Positions 1-10,998 of a DNA stretch of 64,000 nt are shown here, piece by piece. Numbering within the stretch: the first letter of the stretch is position 1; each line of letters starts with the position of its first letter. Source of the DNA: Saturnia japonica (taxonomy: Eukaryota > Arthropoda > Insecta > Lepidoptera > Saturniidae); the NCBI GenBank assembly GCA_033032175.1, contig CM065312.1, forward strand, positions 4,278,001 to 4,342,000. Reading direction: 5' to 3'. The translations under genes were made by a program, and so were the position numbers. The notes under the pieces are model-generated. The model did not search any database. It had not been told where the DNA came from and saw only the letters and a program-made list of their open reading frames with translations.

Positions 1-1138
1 GCTGTTTAACGTAGGCATGTATCGAAGGAAGCTCCATATCTCTATGGAGATCTACGCTTCGAACATACCACGGGGCCCCGGTGAGACGATAGAGGAACCT
101 ATTCTGTATCGATTGTAACCGTTTGAAACTCGACTCGGACATATGTGCGAACACAGCGCAACTGTATGTCAAAATTGGTCGAATACACGTCTTGTAGAGC
201 GTGAGCTTATGTCGCGTGGACATTTTGCTCACCGAACACAACAGAGGATGCAACCGGCCCAGGACCCACGCGGCCCTGTTCCTAACCTTACGGATGTGGG
301 GTCTAAAAGAGAGCCTACTATCTAGGGTTACCCCTAGATATTTGGTCTCTCTTACATACGGAATCGGATTATCGTAGAGCTTAACAGGTTTAAGCTTCCA
401 CAGTATCTGTGACGAATCCGCATCGAAGAGCATCGCGGCGCTCTTCGAGGGATTGACGGCTATTCGCCACTCGTTAAACCACTTCCCGAGAGTGGTCACG
501 GCGCGTTGGACTTTGTGTCTGAGGTCGGATCTATTCCTATCTGAGGCATATAAGACTGTATCGTCAGCGTATAGCCCTACCTCGACCTCCGGGAGTCGAG
601 GTAGGTCACTGACGTACAGGTTAAATAGGCTAGGAGCCAGGATCGAACCTTGGGGAACGCCTGAGCGTATTGGACGGGGCGTGGACAATTCACCTTCCAC
701 TCTATAGCGGAAGGTGCGATCTGTTAAATAGTCGCGAATTATTTTAATTAGCCTATCGGGGACTTCAAAGCGGTACAACTTGTAAATCAATCCCTCGTGC
801 CAGACCTTATCAAAGACCTTGGCCACGTCGAAAAAGACCGCAAGTGTACGGCGGGGTTTATAAAGTTCAGCAAAATTAAATGCAACGTGCTCCGTGAGGC
901 GGTGCACTTGATGAGTGCAAGAATATCTAGCACGGAAACCGAATTGCTCAGGCGGATAGAGGTCTTTCTCCTCTATTACTGGCTTGAGACGGTTCAGAAG
1001 GATCCGCTCGTAAATTTTCCCTAACGTATTTAGGAGACTGATCGGGCGATAGCTGTCGGGAAGCGACGCGCTCTTGCCGGGCTTACGGATACCTATGACT
1101 AAGGGGCGGGCTGTACTCTCCCCCTTAAATACGTATAG
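1..1138 (-). mobile_element. 5'-truncated jockey-clade LINE, reverse transcriptase domain, cut by window edge
   Basis: The reverse complement from 1138 down to 1 is one open frame of about 379 codons with no stop. Counting from 1138, the reverse-transcriptase blocks appear in order: SYRPISLLNTLGKIYERIL near residue 30, FFDVAKVFDKVWHEGL near 102 (first catalytic Asp), GVPQGSILAPSLFNLYVSDLP-type block near 160, the catalytic YADD at 190-193 (positions 560-571), then KSAAMLF and YLGVTLD. The thumb-like C-terminal part continues off the left edge. A stop codon lies in this frame just before 1138, where similarity also ends, so the 5' half (gag and endonuclease) is missing, as in aborted target-primed insertions. 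Block order and wording fit the jockey superfamily. The intact frame suggests a fairly recent copy. The valine in AKVFD, usually alanine, is a small departure. Forward-strand ORFs here are antisense shadows. Confidence 0.93.
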
Positions 1139-1495
1139 TGGCTATAGGTAATTTTCAAGAAGATTTTATATTATGTCATTGAGATGTATCAAATTATCTA
1201 CATGTTTAATTATCCATTAGCTTTTTTACAAACATAATGCACCAATGATGCCATGTCATGTCACCAATAATGTTATCTCGAATCTAAGCCGTACGAGTAA
1301 TTTGGTTTTATGTTTTACTAATTAATTTATGGCATATTAGTAAGTCATTGACTTTATAAAGCACTAAGAGGATATATTAAATGAAAAAAAAATTGTGCGT
1401 AAATCAATTGTTTTGCAAGTTTACTATGAAGTAGAAACTTATCTTTCCTTTCAATGTAATTATGCCTCATCTCTGTGTGTTAATCTTTATTGTCA
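1139..1495. other. AT-rich, nothing recognised
   Basis: Plain AT-rich sequence between the LINE truncation point and the Helitron-like remnant. A short open frame at 1395-1580 has no features and runs into the next repeat. Confidence 0.5.
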
Positions 1496-1570
1496 ACTCG
1501 ACCAGTCCCAGCTTCGCACGGGTACAATTTACAAAGTGGTTTATTTCATGTTTAAAGAAGCCCGAGTTAT
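1496..1570 (-). mobile_element. Helitron-like 3' end remnant next to SINE copy 1
   Basis: The string CCCAGCTTCGCACGGGTA and the following ACAAAGTGG match the remnant at 10113-10183. The end CTAG seen there is degraded here to CTCG. The piece is interrupted at 1580 by SINE copy 1. Confidence 0.6.
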
Positions 1571-1580
1571 AACTTCATAA

Positions 1581-1815
1581 CTGCCTCATTGGCGTAGTGG
1601 TCTTAAACACGATTACTATGCTCGAGGTCCTAGGTTCGATTCCCAGGTCGAGCAAAGTGTTATTGGGGTTTCTATCAAATTCTCAGAATCAGCTCGGAGT
1701 TCGGCTTTGTGCTCTAATAGGTCCTATTACATGGGACCTAAAACGTAACCGGCGAACTGTGGGTGTACACCTCTGCCTAACCCTTCGGGGATACCGGCGT
1801 CATGGTATGTTATGT
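1581..1815 (+). mobile_element. tRNA-derived SINE, copy 1, with target duplication
   Basis: The head has RNA polymerase III boxes: A-like GGCGTAGTGG and B-box GGTTCGATTCC. The body is shared with six other copies, including GTTATTGGGGTTT, CAGCTCGGAGT, TATTACATGGGACCTAAAA and CTAACCCTTCGGGGATA. A 9-bp direct repeat AACTTCATA at 1571-1579 and 1816-1824 flanks it, marking a target-primed insertion. The open frame across it is translated SINE, not a gene. Confidence 0.88.
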
Positions 1816-1824
1816 AACTTCATA

Positions 1825-3370
1825 GTTACAAAAAGTGCGCTTAGCTTGTGACGCGTAACTTTTCATAGGTGCGGAGTGCCGGTCAATCGACCGTGACCGT
1901 TTTGCTGAGAAGGATTTCTTTGCTCGCACGTAATTTTGAATTCGTGATATTTTCTACGGTATTAATTTAAACGGAAAACTGTAAAATGACAATTGTATTC
2001 TACATTAAATGCCCAAATTATCTAATAAATTTATCTGCATAAAGATTAATACTGAATTAGAGAAAATAACTTCGCAAATAACGTAATATTAAAATTATTT
2101 TATTTAAAATAAAAATGGTTACTGTGAGGCAACCTTAGGAGATAGCATACATGCCATGGCGCACATTTGTCTAGGCTTTTTGAAGAACTACAATTCTTTA
2201 GAACATTATTTTAATGTATCTCATAAGGTTTAATTAGCTTAAGTCTACATGACTGAGCGCCCGAAAATCATTTTTTGACGACTTGATTACAAATCATTAA
2301 ATTTTCTGTACTATTTTAAGACGCAAATGCAATGTATTGTATATTTTAACCTTCACTAAAAAAAATCTCTAAATTATAGTGAAAACCACCTTAAAATCCG
2401 TTGCGTAGTTTAAAAGATCTAAGCGTACAGGTAGGACAGACGGTGGGAAGTGACTTTACCTTCTTATACCTATGTATTGATTATATTGATGATTACAAGA
2501 CTAGAACAAAAAAAAAAGTTTGCAATATACGTATTTCGTGTTTTGGGCATTACTAAGTATGCCTTGCGACTTCTTAAGTCGTAAATATTTCATTTCACCT
2601 GCTAGGAGTAAGTAATAAAATCATTTGAAGAGGCCACACGATATATGATTGGAGTTTTTAATTGTGCCTATGAAATTTGTAAGAAAATTTAAAAAATGAT
2701 CTTTATGGATATTTTTAATCAGTATTTTTACCTAAATGAATACTTACCAATACTTACCTACCTACTTAAAGTTAGGTACATTTACACTGCTTCATATACC
2801 ATGCAACGGTCCGAGTAAAATATGAACTATAATTGACATCACCCACACAGCACACGTGTAAATATATGTATTTATGACACATATGATGCCAATATGACGT
2901 CAAACTAAGGCACCTGTTCACTGGGGTTCAATAACCAACCAACAAAATATAATAAACAGAAAAGGACTTAACAAACTTTACCTAGATAAAATAACCCATT
3001 CATGATCAGTTTTTTTTAATGTTTGGTCGATTACGTTCACTTTATCGACGTGCTTCCAATAAATATCTAAGTACTTATTAATTTATAATAAAATAGTTAG
3101 TATAATGTCATCGTAAACAATATTCAGGTTAATAACATTACTTATTAAGTTATCTTTTTACAGAAGTATTAAAAAACTAAACTCTACCTACTTCACTGCC
3201 TACAAAAAATTGTGAAACATCTAAGCTGTAACTTCAGACCGCTTGTGATTCTTTAATCGAATACAAAGTTATTTTATAAAATAACGCAACAAAAAATAAT
3301 CCGCGTTATTATCTCATTATAATTTCGAAACGAATGTATCAGTTGTTTGAGAGCTAGAGAGGACACCAAA
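1825..3370. other. AT-rich spacer
   Basis: No gene or repeat family recognised. A GC-richer patch at 1866-1925 carries a small inverted pair GGTCA/TGACC and may be more of the degraded Helitron-like element. The rest is simple AT-rich sequence with A-runs. Confidence 0.5.
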
Positions 3371-3376
3371 ACTCAC

Positions 3377-3401
3377 GATGGCGGACGGCGCCATATTGTT
3401 T
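3377..3401. promoter_or_regulatory. paired inverted YY1/Pho-like motifs
   Basis: GATGGCGG is followed within a few bases by GCCATATTG, which is the same core (ATGGC) on the opposite strand. YY1 and its insect homologue Pho bind GCCAT-cored sites, often near transcription starts. The assignment is by motif only. Confidence 0.3.
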
Positions 3402-3524
3402 CCAGATAATCGCCATAGACGGATGAGTCACGACCGATTGCCAGATACGTTCAAATTGCTTCCCTTTGTCAAACCCGCCGCTAGATGTGACCTCGGTAGG
3501 GCTGTTAGTACAGTTTATTACTGA
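3378..3524 (+). CDS. candidate 48-codon ORF with CpG-rich start; unrecognised
   Basis: An ATG in the context ACTCACGATGG opens a 48-codon frame (MADGAILFPDNRHRRM at its start) ending with TGA at 3522-3524. The first 150 bases are markedly richer in GC and CpG than the flanks. I recognise no domain. The start overlaps two inverted YY1/Pho-like cores (GATGGCGG and GCCATATTG), so this may be a regulatory or promoter-proximal element rather than coding sequence. CTCGGTAGGG near 3492 is a weak possible donor. The evidence for translation is only length and composition. Confidence 0.2.
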   Translation: MADGAILFPDNRHRRMSHDRLPDTFKLLPFVKPAARCDLGRAVSTVYY

Positions 3525-5310
3525 TCCACAGATACTTCATTATAAAGTAGGCATTTCAAAACGAGTAAATCGAATTTTGCGTTTGTTTGCAAATTTCCTA
3601 TCAATTTCCACTAATAATGAAAATTATAGAGATCACTTGAAGCATTTGATAAAGCATTAAAAAAAATTGATAGGTCTTTCAATAAAATCGGAAAAACATT
3701 CCACGAACTATTTAGATAATTAAATGCCTAATGATGATGATTGATACCTAGTATTCAGAACTAAATTAATGTTGGTGAAGATATTCTTATAAGGTATATT
3801 AGCAACATGCTTATGGTACATAGGTACATTTTATATTGTTTCATAATTTTCATAGGAAACAGTAACTAAGGGAATTAAGAAAAATATAAACACGTAAAGT
3901 TTGAACTATAACTACAAATAAGTATTCTCACTTAGTTTAAATAGGGCAGTTTTTAACTCCAAAAAATGCAGAATACATAATTAACACTAATAAATATAAT
4001 ATTTATACCACAACTTGATAATGACAACCTTTATAGAACCAGTTTAACGTGACCTATAGTCGCTATGAGTAATAATGACTAAAAAAATATTTTATACTTT
4101 ATTTTAACATAATCTTGTGCGCGTATGGCATAATATTTCTTTTGTAATAAATTAGTAAACGGTTCGCTGGTTAAGCGGCACTCAGCGTCGCTGTCGAAAA
4201 TTATGCGATGTAAAAGAAAGCTATTTCGAGAAGCTTTATTGAAGACCATTACTGCCATTATTGAGTGAATATCCAGTGCCTTACGATGGTTTTTGTACCT
4301 ACCAATTCTTACACAATGTTGCTCCCTTATTGTTAGAACTAATTTATAAGGAGTTTTTGGTACCTATCTCAGAATTGAAGGTCCACATTATTACTTCCAA
4401 TTCACTTCACTTGTGCACAATAACGAAGCTTTTATAGAAAATGTCCACCTGTATTACACATTAAAGGGGCAAACAACACAAATTGATGAATAATAAACAA
4501 AAACCACTGCATGACAATTTGATATCCCGCCAAAAACTCGTTCGAGATATTAATTTGCGAAATATGAAAAAAAAGTAAATAACTTTTACCTAAAGGCCGA
4601 TAAAATCTCTTGGTGGTCATTGTTGTGTTTGGATTGTACTACGTTTACCATTAGGGCCAGTGACGTCACTTTGCATTGCTATTATAAAATAAAAACATTT
4701 AAACGAGAATCAGGATAATTGGGCTGTTCACACAATGATTATATAAAATGTTAAGTAAGATAAACTCCTTGTAAAAAATTTTTTTAGCTATTTATTATTA
4801 CTCCCAGTAATACATAACTGGATCTTGTTTTGCGATGTCGCTTTGGAACAACAAAATAAGTCGAGGCCCAACGGCATACGAGTGTTGTTTAATTTGAAAA
4901 ACTGTGTACCTAATTGGATCATTAAAATACTTATTGATATGAAACTATTTATACTCATAAAATCTAATTTCAGTAAAACTAAAAAAGTTCTACAGGTTTA
5001 GTGTAGAATTTAGATTAAAATATGGATATTCCTAGTTGAAGGTAGATCTATAATTATGGTGTCAACACTGAGTATCGCCGTGGTAAGCCTAAAGCTATTT
5101 CTACCTCTTTATTTTTTAAACGATCGATAAAAACTATTTTCAAGTCTTCTTTTTATTACAGAAAATTGATCCTAAATTTACATTCCTTCAATGTATGTAA
5201 CTTAAATTAGTTATATTAATCAATGATTTCATGCAAAATCAAAGACCTGTAGAGATTAATTTTTTTAATTTTAATAGAGCTATTGGTTGACGGATTTATT
5301 TTATCATAGA
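3525..5310. other. AT-rich spacer with one degraded LINE-tail motif
   Basis: Mostly featureless. On the minus strand around 4505-4560 a frame reads NEFLAG, like the GAGTTTCTTGCCGG tail motif found at 10.97 kb, so the 62-codon minus frame at 4432-4620 is probably repeat-derived. Confidence 0.45.
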
Positions 5311-6137
5311 CTTGCTGTTCCCCATGGTTTCACCCGTGTTAATTTTATCCCTTCTTCCCGCAAGTAAAAATTATATTAATTTTTCATTATCTCCTAAACT
5401 ATGTGTTCATATTTGTTTATGATGAAGTATCTTTTGTTCCTAAGTATTAATATGCCATGTCTAAAAATAATGTCATAAATGAATTTTTAATCTTCAACAA
5501 AAAGAAATTGCAAAATACCGTATTGTGGCTTATATATAAGAGATAGGCATATGCTATCGCTGAGTTTTTTTAAATACACTTAGAACCAATATTTTTGTAG
5601 AACGTTATATTTCCATACCATTATGGATTACGCCAGCGCAAGCGGTTAAAGCAGTTCGGTAATCCAGAGATTAGCGTGTTATAAATAAAAAAAAATTTTC
5701 CTCTTTATTTTATTAAAAATGCTTATTGTGGGCGTTCCTTAGAAGATAGACGTATACTCTCCCGGATATTTTTGTAGGTCTTTTTAGTGCCTATAATTAT
5801 GTAGTACATTCATTTGCTATACTTATATCTTATGGATTACTTGACATAAGCCATTTAAGTGCCCGAATTGTTTCACCATGACCAGTTTATTTTCATTTGT
5901 GCGGAACCCTAATTCTTTTTCTAAAATAAAAGTAGCCTAAGTTATTCCCTATATCATCAGTGAAAGTTCCGTGAAAATCGGTCGAACCGTTTAGCCGTTT
6001 AATAGACAGACAGACAAACAAAAATTTTAAAAATGGGCTTTTTGTTATAAGTATCGTATATACTTTCATATGCATTTAGTAAAAAACTGTTCTTTTGACA
6101 TTACAAACAGACACTTCAATTTTATTAATTGTATAGA
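5311..6137 (-). mobile_element. Helitron-like nonautonomous element H1 (mosaic)
   Basis: On the minus strand it starts A|TCTATACAATT at 6137 and ends near CTAG (here CAAG) at 5311 after the GC hairpin ACACGGGTGAAACC. The 5' half, about 5705-6137, matches H2 and H3, for example GTGCCCGAATTGNTTCACC, GACAGACAGACAAAC and GCATATGAAAGTATATACG in either orientation. The 3' half, about 5311-5700, instead matches H6. No transposase is encoded. Confidence 0.7.
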
Positions 6138-6940
6138 TAGACAGAGAATTCTGCACAGCGATAATAAAATTACGTAAAACTATAATACTTTATCCGGATT
6201 ATTCCTATCTTAAAGCGGACTTACAAATTTCTGGTTATTTTAGCGAAAAATCTTATCGATAGATCACGGAGGCAATGAACGGTTTTTGCGAATAAGATAC
6301 CTACATAAACTATGTATTTACAACCGTGAAGGCCAAAGATTTGCTTCCTCGATTGATTAGGTAACTAATTTGTTCGCAAATTTTGAAGAACCGTGGTTAA
6401 AATAAATTGATCTGTCAAGCATATAACGCGAGTTTTAAACCCTTTAAAAAATGTTTAACGTAATATGCGATAGATTTTACGATAAGTGTTGAATTTAGGA
6501 TGTAAGGAGATCAAATAACATCTTAAGACTAGAGACACCCAATCTAACCTAACCTGCACGTGGTGCACTCTGGTCAGTAACGAACGAGAAAATGGCTATA
6601 CCAGTCAGAACCACCATAATAAGTTGAAAAGTCAGTCACTGATGTTCGCATATGCGCGTCGCGTTTCGGGATTAGCTGGTGAACAATATCTAGTTTCTAT
6701 CTACACAGACCGGCGTTAGACAGACAGACACTGTCGTTAGATTGTTGATTTCTATTTGCTAATATCTCCTTGCTACTATGAAAAAATATTAGGTACATAT
6801 AAATAAAGAATACTGGTGCTTGCATTTCCTCAAGTTTTTACGCGGAGTTGGGGTAGAATCCCAAAGAAGTTTGACAATCGGATAAATCCCATATTCTCTC
6901 TATTCCTTTAAAATTAAATATATTTACAAGATTGCGAAAA
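6138..6940. other. spacer, nothing coding
   Basis: AT-rich. A short GACA run lies near 6716-6730. A GC-richer stretch at 6550-6720 has no open frame or splice pattern I trust. Confidence 0.5.
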
Positions 6941-6942
6941 AG

Positions 6943-7195
6943 CACTTTGTCACGCTTTGTAGCCTAAACGGTTTGATGGATTTTAGCATAGAAGGTGTCG
7001 TTAGATTCGTCTTAATTGTGGGAGTGACATAGGCTATATCATAGATGTACTACATCTATGGGCTATATAATATTTAGGTATGACGTCTGGGAATCAATTA
7101 AAAAGTACCTACCTAAATATGGAAAAAAAATTATCACGTGTTTTTGTTGCAGTCGAGTTTGTTGCTTTTTTATTAATAATTTAGCTTGTTTAAAA
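6943..7195 (+). repeat. GTAGCCTAAACGG repeat, copy 1
   Basis: Shares GTAGCCTAAACGGTTTGATGG, GGTGTCGTTAGATTCGTCTT, GTGACATAGGCTAT and CTGGGAATCAA, in the same order, with copies near 32.5, 41.6, 47.7 and 52.9 kb. It is noncoding and looks like a LINE/SINE 3' region. The family name is not known to me. An internal direct repeat around 7040-7065 is private to this copy. Confidence 0.65.
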
Positions 7196-8599
7196 TAATT
7201 ATTTTTAAATAAACACATTAAAAATCAATACAAGAGCAGGTGTGTAACACAATATTTTTAGAAAGTTAACCCACATGTAACAATTATACTTGTAACACAA
7301 GTACTGTGTAGTACTCAGTGTCTGTAATCAATCGGCAATTCTCACGAGCAGGCGCGGTGCGGCAGCGCGGCGGACGCGGCGGTCTCACGTGTCGATGCAT
7401 CGAGATAAATACTTATTTATCACCTATCGGGATACTCTCCATGGACTTCGACCACCGTGCTAGCTCCGTAAATAACTATCAATTTTATATCCCACCCGAA
7501 TTAATATGTACATTAACTGATTATAAGCAGATAACTTGCTCTGAAGGTGCTTATTAACTTTGATATTTGTTGTCGAATTTTTTCTACTGTACCTGTATTG
7601 GACATGACGAAATTTCGTGTAAGCTTCTTTGGATTCACATGTGGTGGTTTGTCTAAAGTCCATTCACGTATGTAGCGAATTTTCCTGGGGGGGCTGGTGG
7701 GCAGCCAGTCAGCTGATCAGCCACTATAAGCCATTTTTTATCAGTATAAAAAAATAAAAATGGTAAGTACATAATTATATTCATTGAATATTGTCGATGT
7801 TTCTAGGGTGGGCAATGACTTTTATACGCTGAGCAGTGTTATTGTATCCTATTTAGTTCTCAAATGTATACGATTCTTGATTGATTTATTGCTTATAACA
7901 AATGCAAAATACAAGATAATAAAATAGGTAGGTACAGAACATACATAGTTTCTAAACTTCCGTTTTTTGTGTACATAACCTATAACCCAGACCATGTATA
8001 TTGTGATTTTTATATAATTATATCATTTGTAAATCTTTCTAAATGTTTATTTACGTAATTTATTATTATTTTTATTACCTAAATGTTTAAATAAATAATT
8101 TAATATTATTAGATAGATAATGAACAAATCTAACAAACATATCGTGTTCCATCACAATGGCTTTATTTTCAATAAAATGGCTCATAAATAAATACGATAT
8201 GTGACTTAATTCATTAAAACGGACTGATACATTGATATTGTATATTTTATTGTTTAAAAAAGTGGCGTAAAATTCGACGTTATTTAAATTACCTAGTATA
8301 AATTTTCCTGTAACGTGGGAGGATAATATTCAGACAGATCTTTGTAAATGTTATTTATTAAAAAATGCATTGTGTATATGTAGGTAATCATTAAATAAAT
8401 CAATAAATTTGTAGAGCAATTGAGTCTATACGACCAAGCGATCGACGTGACGGCGACGCGACCCCTAGCGTCGCCCGCGCAATTTACTGATCTCAAATAT
8501 TGAATACGTTTAGTTTTTATTATCTAGGTTCATATCTACGTTCTGTATCATTACTATTATGTTGAATTTAGCGGTTCCTTATAATCAATATTATTTTAA
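7196..8599. other. spacer with a CpG-rich patch
   Basis: The patch 7345-7400 is strongly GC-rich and gives the forward frame at 7318-7557 its first codons, but the frame soon becomes AT-driven. A TCAGT initiator-like motif lies at 7315-7319 with no convincing TATA or downstream element. It could be a promoter fragment. The remainder is AT-rich. Confidence 0.35.
8452..8475. repeat. 8-bp perfect hairpin in a CpG-rich patch
   Basis: GGCGACGC and GCGTCGCC pair perfectly across an 8-base loop. It sits in a GC-rich island of about 80 bases within very AT-rich flanks. Confidence 0.6.
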
Positions 8600-8810
8600 A
8601 GAGAAAAGTACGGACTCCGCGTTGAACGACGTCAGTTCGAATCTCTGCAATAAGCCTGAGCTTTCGGCTAGCTACCACCCTCGAGGTAAAAAACTGTCGC
8701 CAAACACCAATAGGTGTGTTCCGGCAGCTGCAATTGAGAGCCAGTCTTCTAATAGGGTTGGCGTGCTACTGTCTTGCGCTACATCGTCACATATGATATT
8801 ATCCTAAAGT
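8600..8810 (+). mobile_element. SINE-like repeat B, copy 1
   Basis: A tRNA-like B-box (GTTCGAATCTC, 8636-8646) is followed by a body shared with 49085-49245: GGCTAG(C/T)TACNACCCTC, GTGTTCC, TTGAGAGCCAGT and TACATCGTCAC, in the same order. The 82-codon frame across it is translated repeat. Confidence 0.6.
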
Positions 8811-9700
8811 AATATTTTATACATGGATGGATATTAGTATTCTAATGCATAATAAAACTATAATCTCTTAATGTTATAAAAACGATCCGTGCGTAACTTG
8901 AGGCCTAAAGCCGGCCAGACACGCTACCTACCTACGATACCGGTCTCCTTGTATTGGTGTGCCTGCGCAGGTAGACCGGAGCCTGTATTGGAAATTGGAA
9001 TAGTCCTGTGTAGTATTTGAACCTGTGCAGGCAACTTTTGCAACATTAAAAATAATAATTTTCTCTAGTGATACCGTACGGTGAACCTTACGTGATCATA
9101 CACGCTACGCGGCGTGACGTGCGGTCGACCTGCACAGATAAACCTCTCAAGTAGGTCGTAGGCGTAACGTATATGGCGGGCGTAAAGTAATGACATTGTC
9201 AATATTAGTCCGAAGTCAAAAAAGGCTGACGATTGCTGTAAGACATCTTTTCTCGACCATTTTTGTATTGCGACTTTCTAAATAGCCACAAAATGAAGTA
9301 AAAATGTTGCGAGTTTCTGACTGCAATATGTTAATGTGACGTTTTATCAAAGTTTTACATTTGCCAGTTACCATGGCGACGATACATCGTTATTCCAGTA
9401 TCGTGATTTACGACAAATCGTTTTTTATTTTTAAGTGGTTTATAAACTCCTACGAGCGTGTTCATACAATTACAAACCATGAAAACTAATCACCTATTTG
9501 ACTTTAGCTACCTACTTCATTTTATTATGTTGTTATTACTTAGTAATAATGAGATTTCTAACACTTGTTTTTTTTGTTGGATTCACACGTTGAGCAATTC
9601 GCCATTTAAGCAGTGGGCGTACGCAAAGATTTAGCGCCCGTGGCCTATAAAGTTCGCTGTCCCATAACGGCCGTTTACAATAACATATCTATCCTTTATT
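8811..9700. other. spacer with GC-richer, palindrome-rich patch
   Basis: Positions 8915-9180 are CpG-rich with several short palindromes and may be a degraded DNA-transposon end (GCCGGCCAGACACGC at its left). No partner end was found. The rest is AT-rich. Confidence 0.35.
8940..8979. repeat. nested palindrome
   Basis: CCGGTCT (8940-8946) pairs with AGACCGG (8973-8979). Between them lies the perfect 10-bp palindrome CCTGCGCAGG (8962-8971). Confidence 0.6.
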
Positions 9701-9708
9701 TTAGTTTC

Positions 9709-9885
9709 TAACGGCCGTTTTCAATAAGAAACCACTATCGATTAGTACATATTTGTACTAAGTAATAACTATCTATAAAAGAGGTATCCCGTATCGCCTT
9801 CCCTCTTATCTATCCAAGTTGTAGGATTTGGATATATGTAGATACGAGATACTATCCATAAATAGGTTATTGAAAACGGCCGTTA
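9709..9885. mobile_element. MITE with perfect 19-bp terminal inverted repeats
   Basis: The left end TAACGGCCGTTTTCAATAA (9709-9727) is the exact reverse complement of the right end (9867-9885). The 177-bp interior is noncoding. This is a nonautonomous DNA element. The superfamily is unclear because no clean target duplication is visible. A further TIR-like copy lies upstream at 9665, and another isolated one at 29295. Confidence 0.75.
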
Positions 9886-9907
9886 ATCTATACTTTTGTA
9901 CTTACTT

Positions 9908-10070
9908 TCGTTTCAATAACCTATTAATGGATAGTATTTCTTATCAACATATATCCATATCATATTGTTTGGATAGATAAGCGGGAATCCGATACCTGTT
10001 TAAGGTAAAGATAGTTATTACTTAGTACAAATATGTACTAATCGGGGAAAGCGATGTTATTGAAAACGAA
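9908..10070. mobile_element. second, diverged copy of the same MITE in inverted orientation
   Basis: Read on the minus strand it aligns along most of its length with 9715-9885, sharing GATTAGTACATATTTGTACT, AAGTAATAACTATCT, CTTATCTATCCAA and GGTTATTGAAA. The pair therefore forms a large imperfect foldback of two arms of about 160 bases. Confidence 0.7.
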
Positions 10071-10112
10071 CGAAAGGTTGTGAAATCTGGCTAGAAGGCT
10101 TAATTAATTGTA

Positions 10113-10183
10113 CTAGCGACCCGCCCCAGCTTCGCACGGGTAAAATGTACAAAGTGGTATAATGATACTTTATAGCTTCATAA
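10113..10183 (-). mobile_element. Helitron-like 3' end (CTAG) joined to SINE copy 2
   Basis: ACTAGCGACCCGCCCCAGCT and the following CGCACGGGTA are the reverse complement of a CTAG|T-terminated GC-rich end. ACAAAGTGG then CTTCATAA leads straight into the SINE, as at 1.5 kb. Confidence 0.65.
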
Positions 10184-10290
10184 CTGCCTCATTAGCCTAG
10201 TGGTCCTAAACGCGACTACTATTCTAGAGGTCTTAAGTTCGACTCTTAGGTCGAGCAACGTGCTATTGGGGTTTTCTATGAAATTTTCTT
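10184..10290 (+). mobile_element. tRNA-derived SINE, copy 2, 3'-truncated
   Basis: Contains the head (GCCTCATTAGCCTAGTGG), a degraded B-box and the start of the body (GCTATTGGGGTTTTC). It then stops matching the family. The 3' two thirds are missing. Confidence 0.8.
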
Positions 10291-10924
10291 CAACTCAAAC
10301 AAATAAATTTATCACGAATTATGTATAAGTAATTAAAAAGGTATTTAAAATTGATTTAAATTGTATAATTATATAATATTCAACTTGCTTTAAAGTAAAA
10401 ATGACAGATTATTCGTATATAAGATAAAAAACATTGAAGTTTGAAACTAATGACAAAACATTTTTTACACTTTTCAACATGTAAATATAATTTTTGGATA
10501 AGAACATGACCATTGTAATTTCCAACGCAATTTGTATTTGTTACGTCGATTCGCTTGAAATAGTTTTGTTGAATTAAACAAAAAACTGCAAACGGCAAAA
10601 ATGACAAAACATGTACAAACGTAGTATGTAATAGAAACAGTCATTTCTATGTAGTATAAAACAATGAGAATCAAAAAATATAGATAATTTAAAAAGTATA
10701 TAAAATCACTGTTAGGTCACTATTATGCTATAAGTACTATATTTTAATCGTATAATACCCAAGCTTTCTGTAAGTCATTGAATTCGATGACTTGAACTTC
10801 ACTCGGGCAAAGATAAGCAAATGCTAAGTTTGCGACTATAAATTTGAATTTCGGAACTTAAGGCTGAGATAAGTTTGAGCAAAGTCTGAGTACGCTCTAT
10901 AGATTTCAGCCTAATAAGAAGGCA

Positions 10925-10998
10925 GTTAAAAAAACACTACTACCCGTTCGGAAAACATCCCAGTCATCGAGAAAAACCGGCAAGAAACTCGTTCGGAT
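10925..10998 (-). repeat. LINE 3'-tail fragment (GAGTTTCTTGCCGG motif)
   Basis: Read on the minus strand: GAGTTTCTTGCCGG, TTTTTCTCGATGA and TTTTCCGAACGGGTAGTA, a 3'-region motif I know as frequent in insect LINE tails. Only about 70 bases remain. Confidence 0.5.

Noticed and set aside
1581..1660. tRNA gene from the A- and B-box-bearing segment
   Set aside because: The cloverleaf is incomplete, the head is followed by the same body at seven loci, and target duplications flank two copies. It is the head of a SINE.
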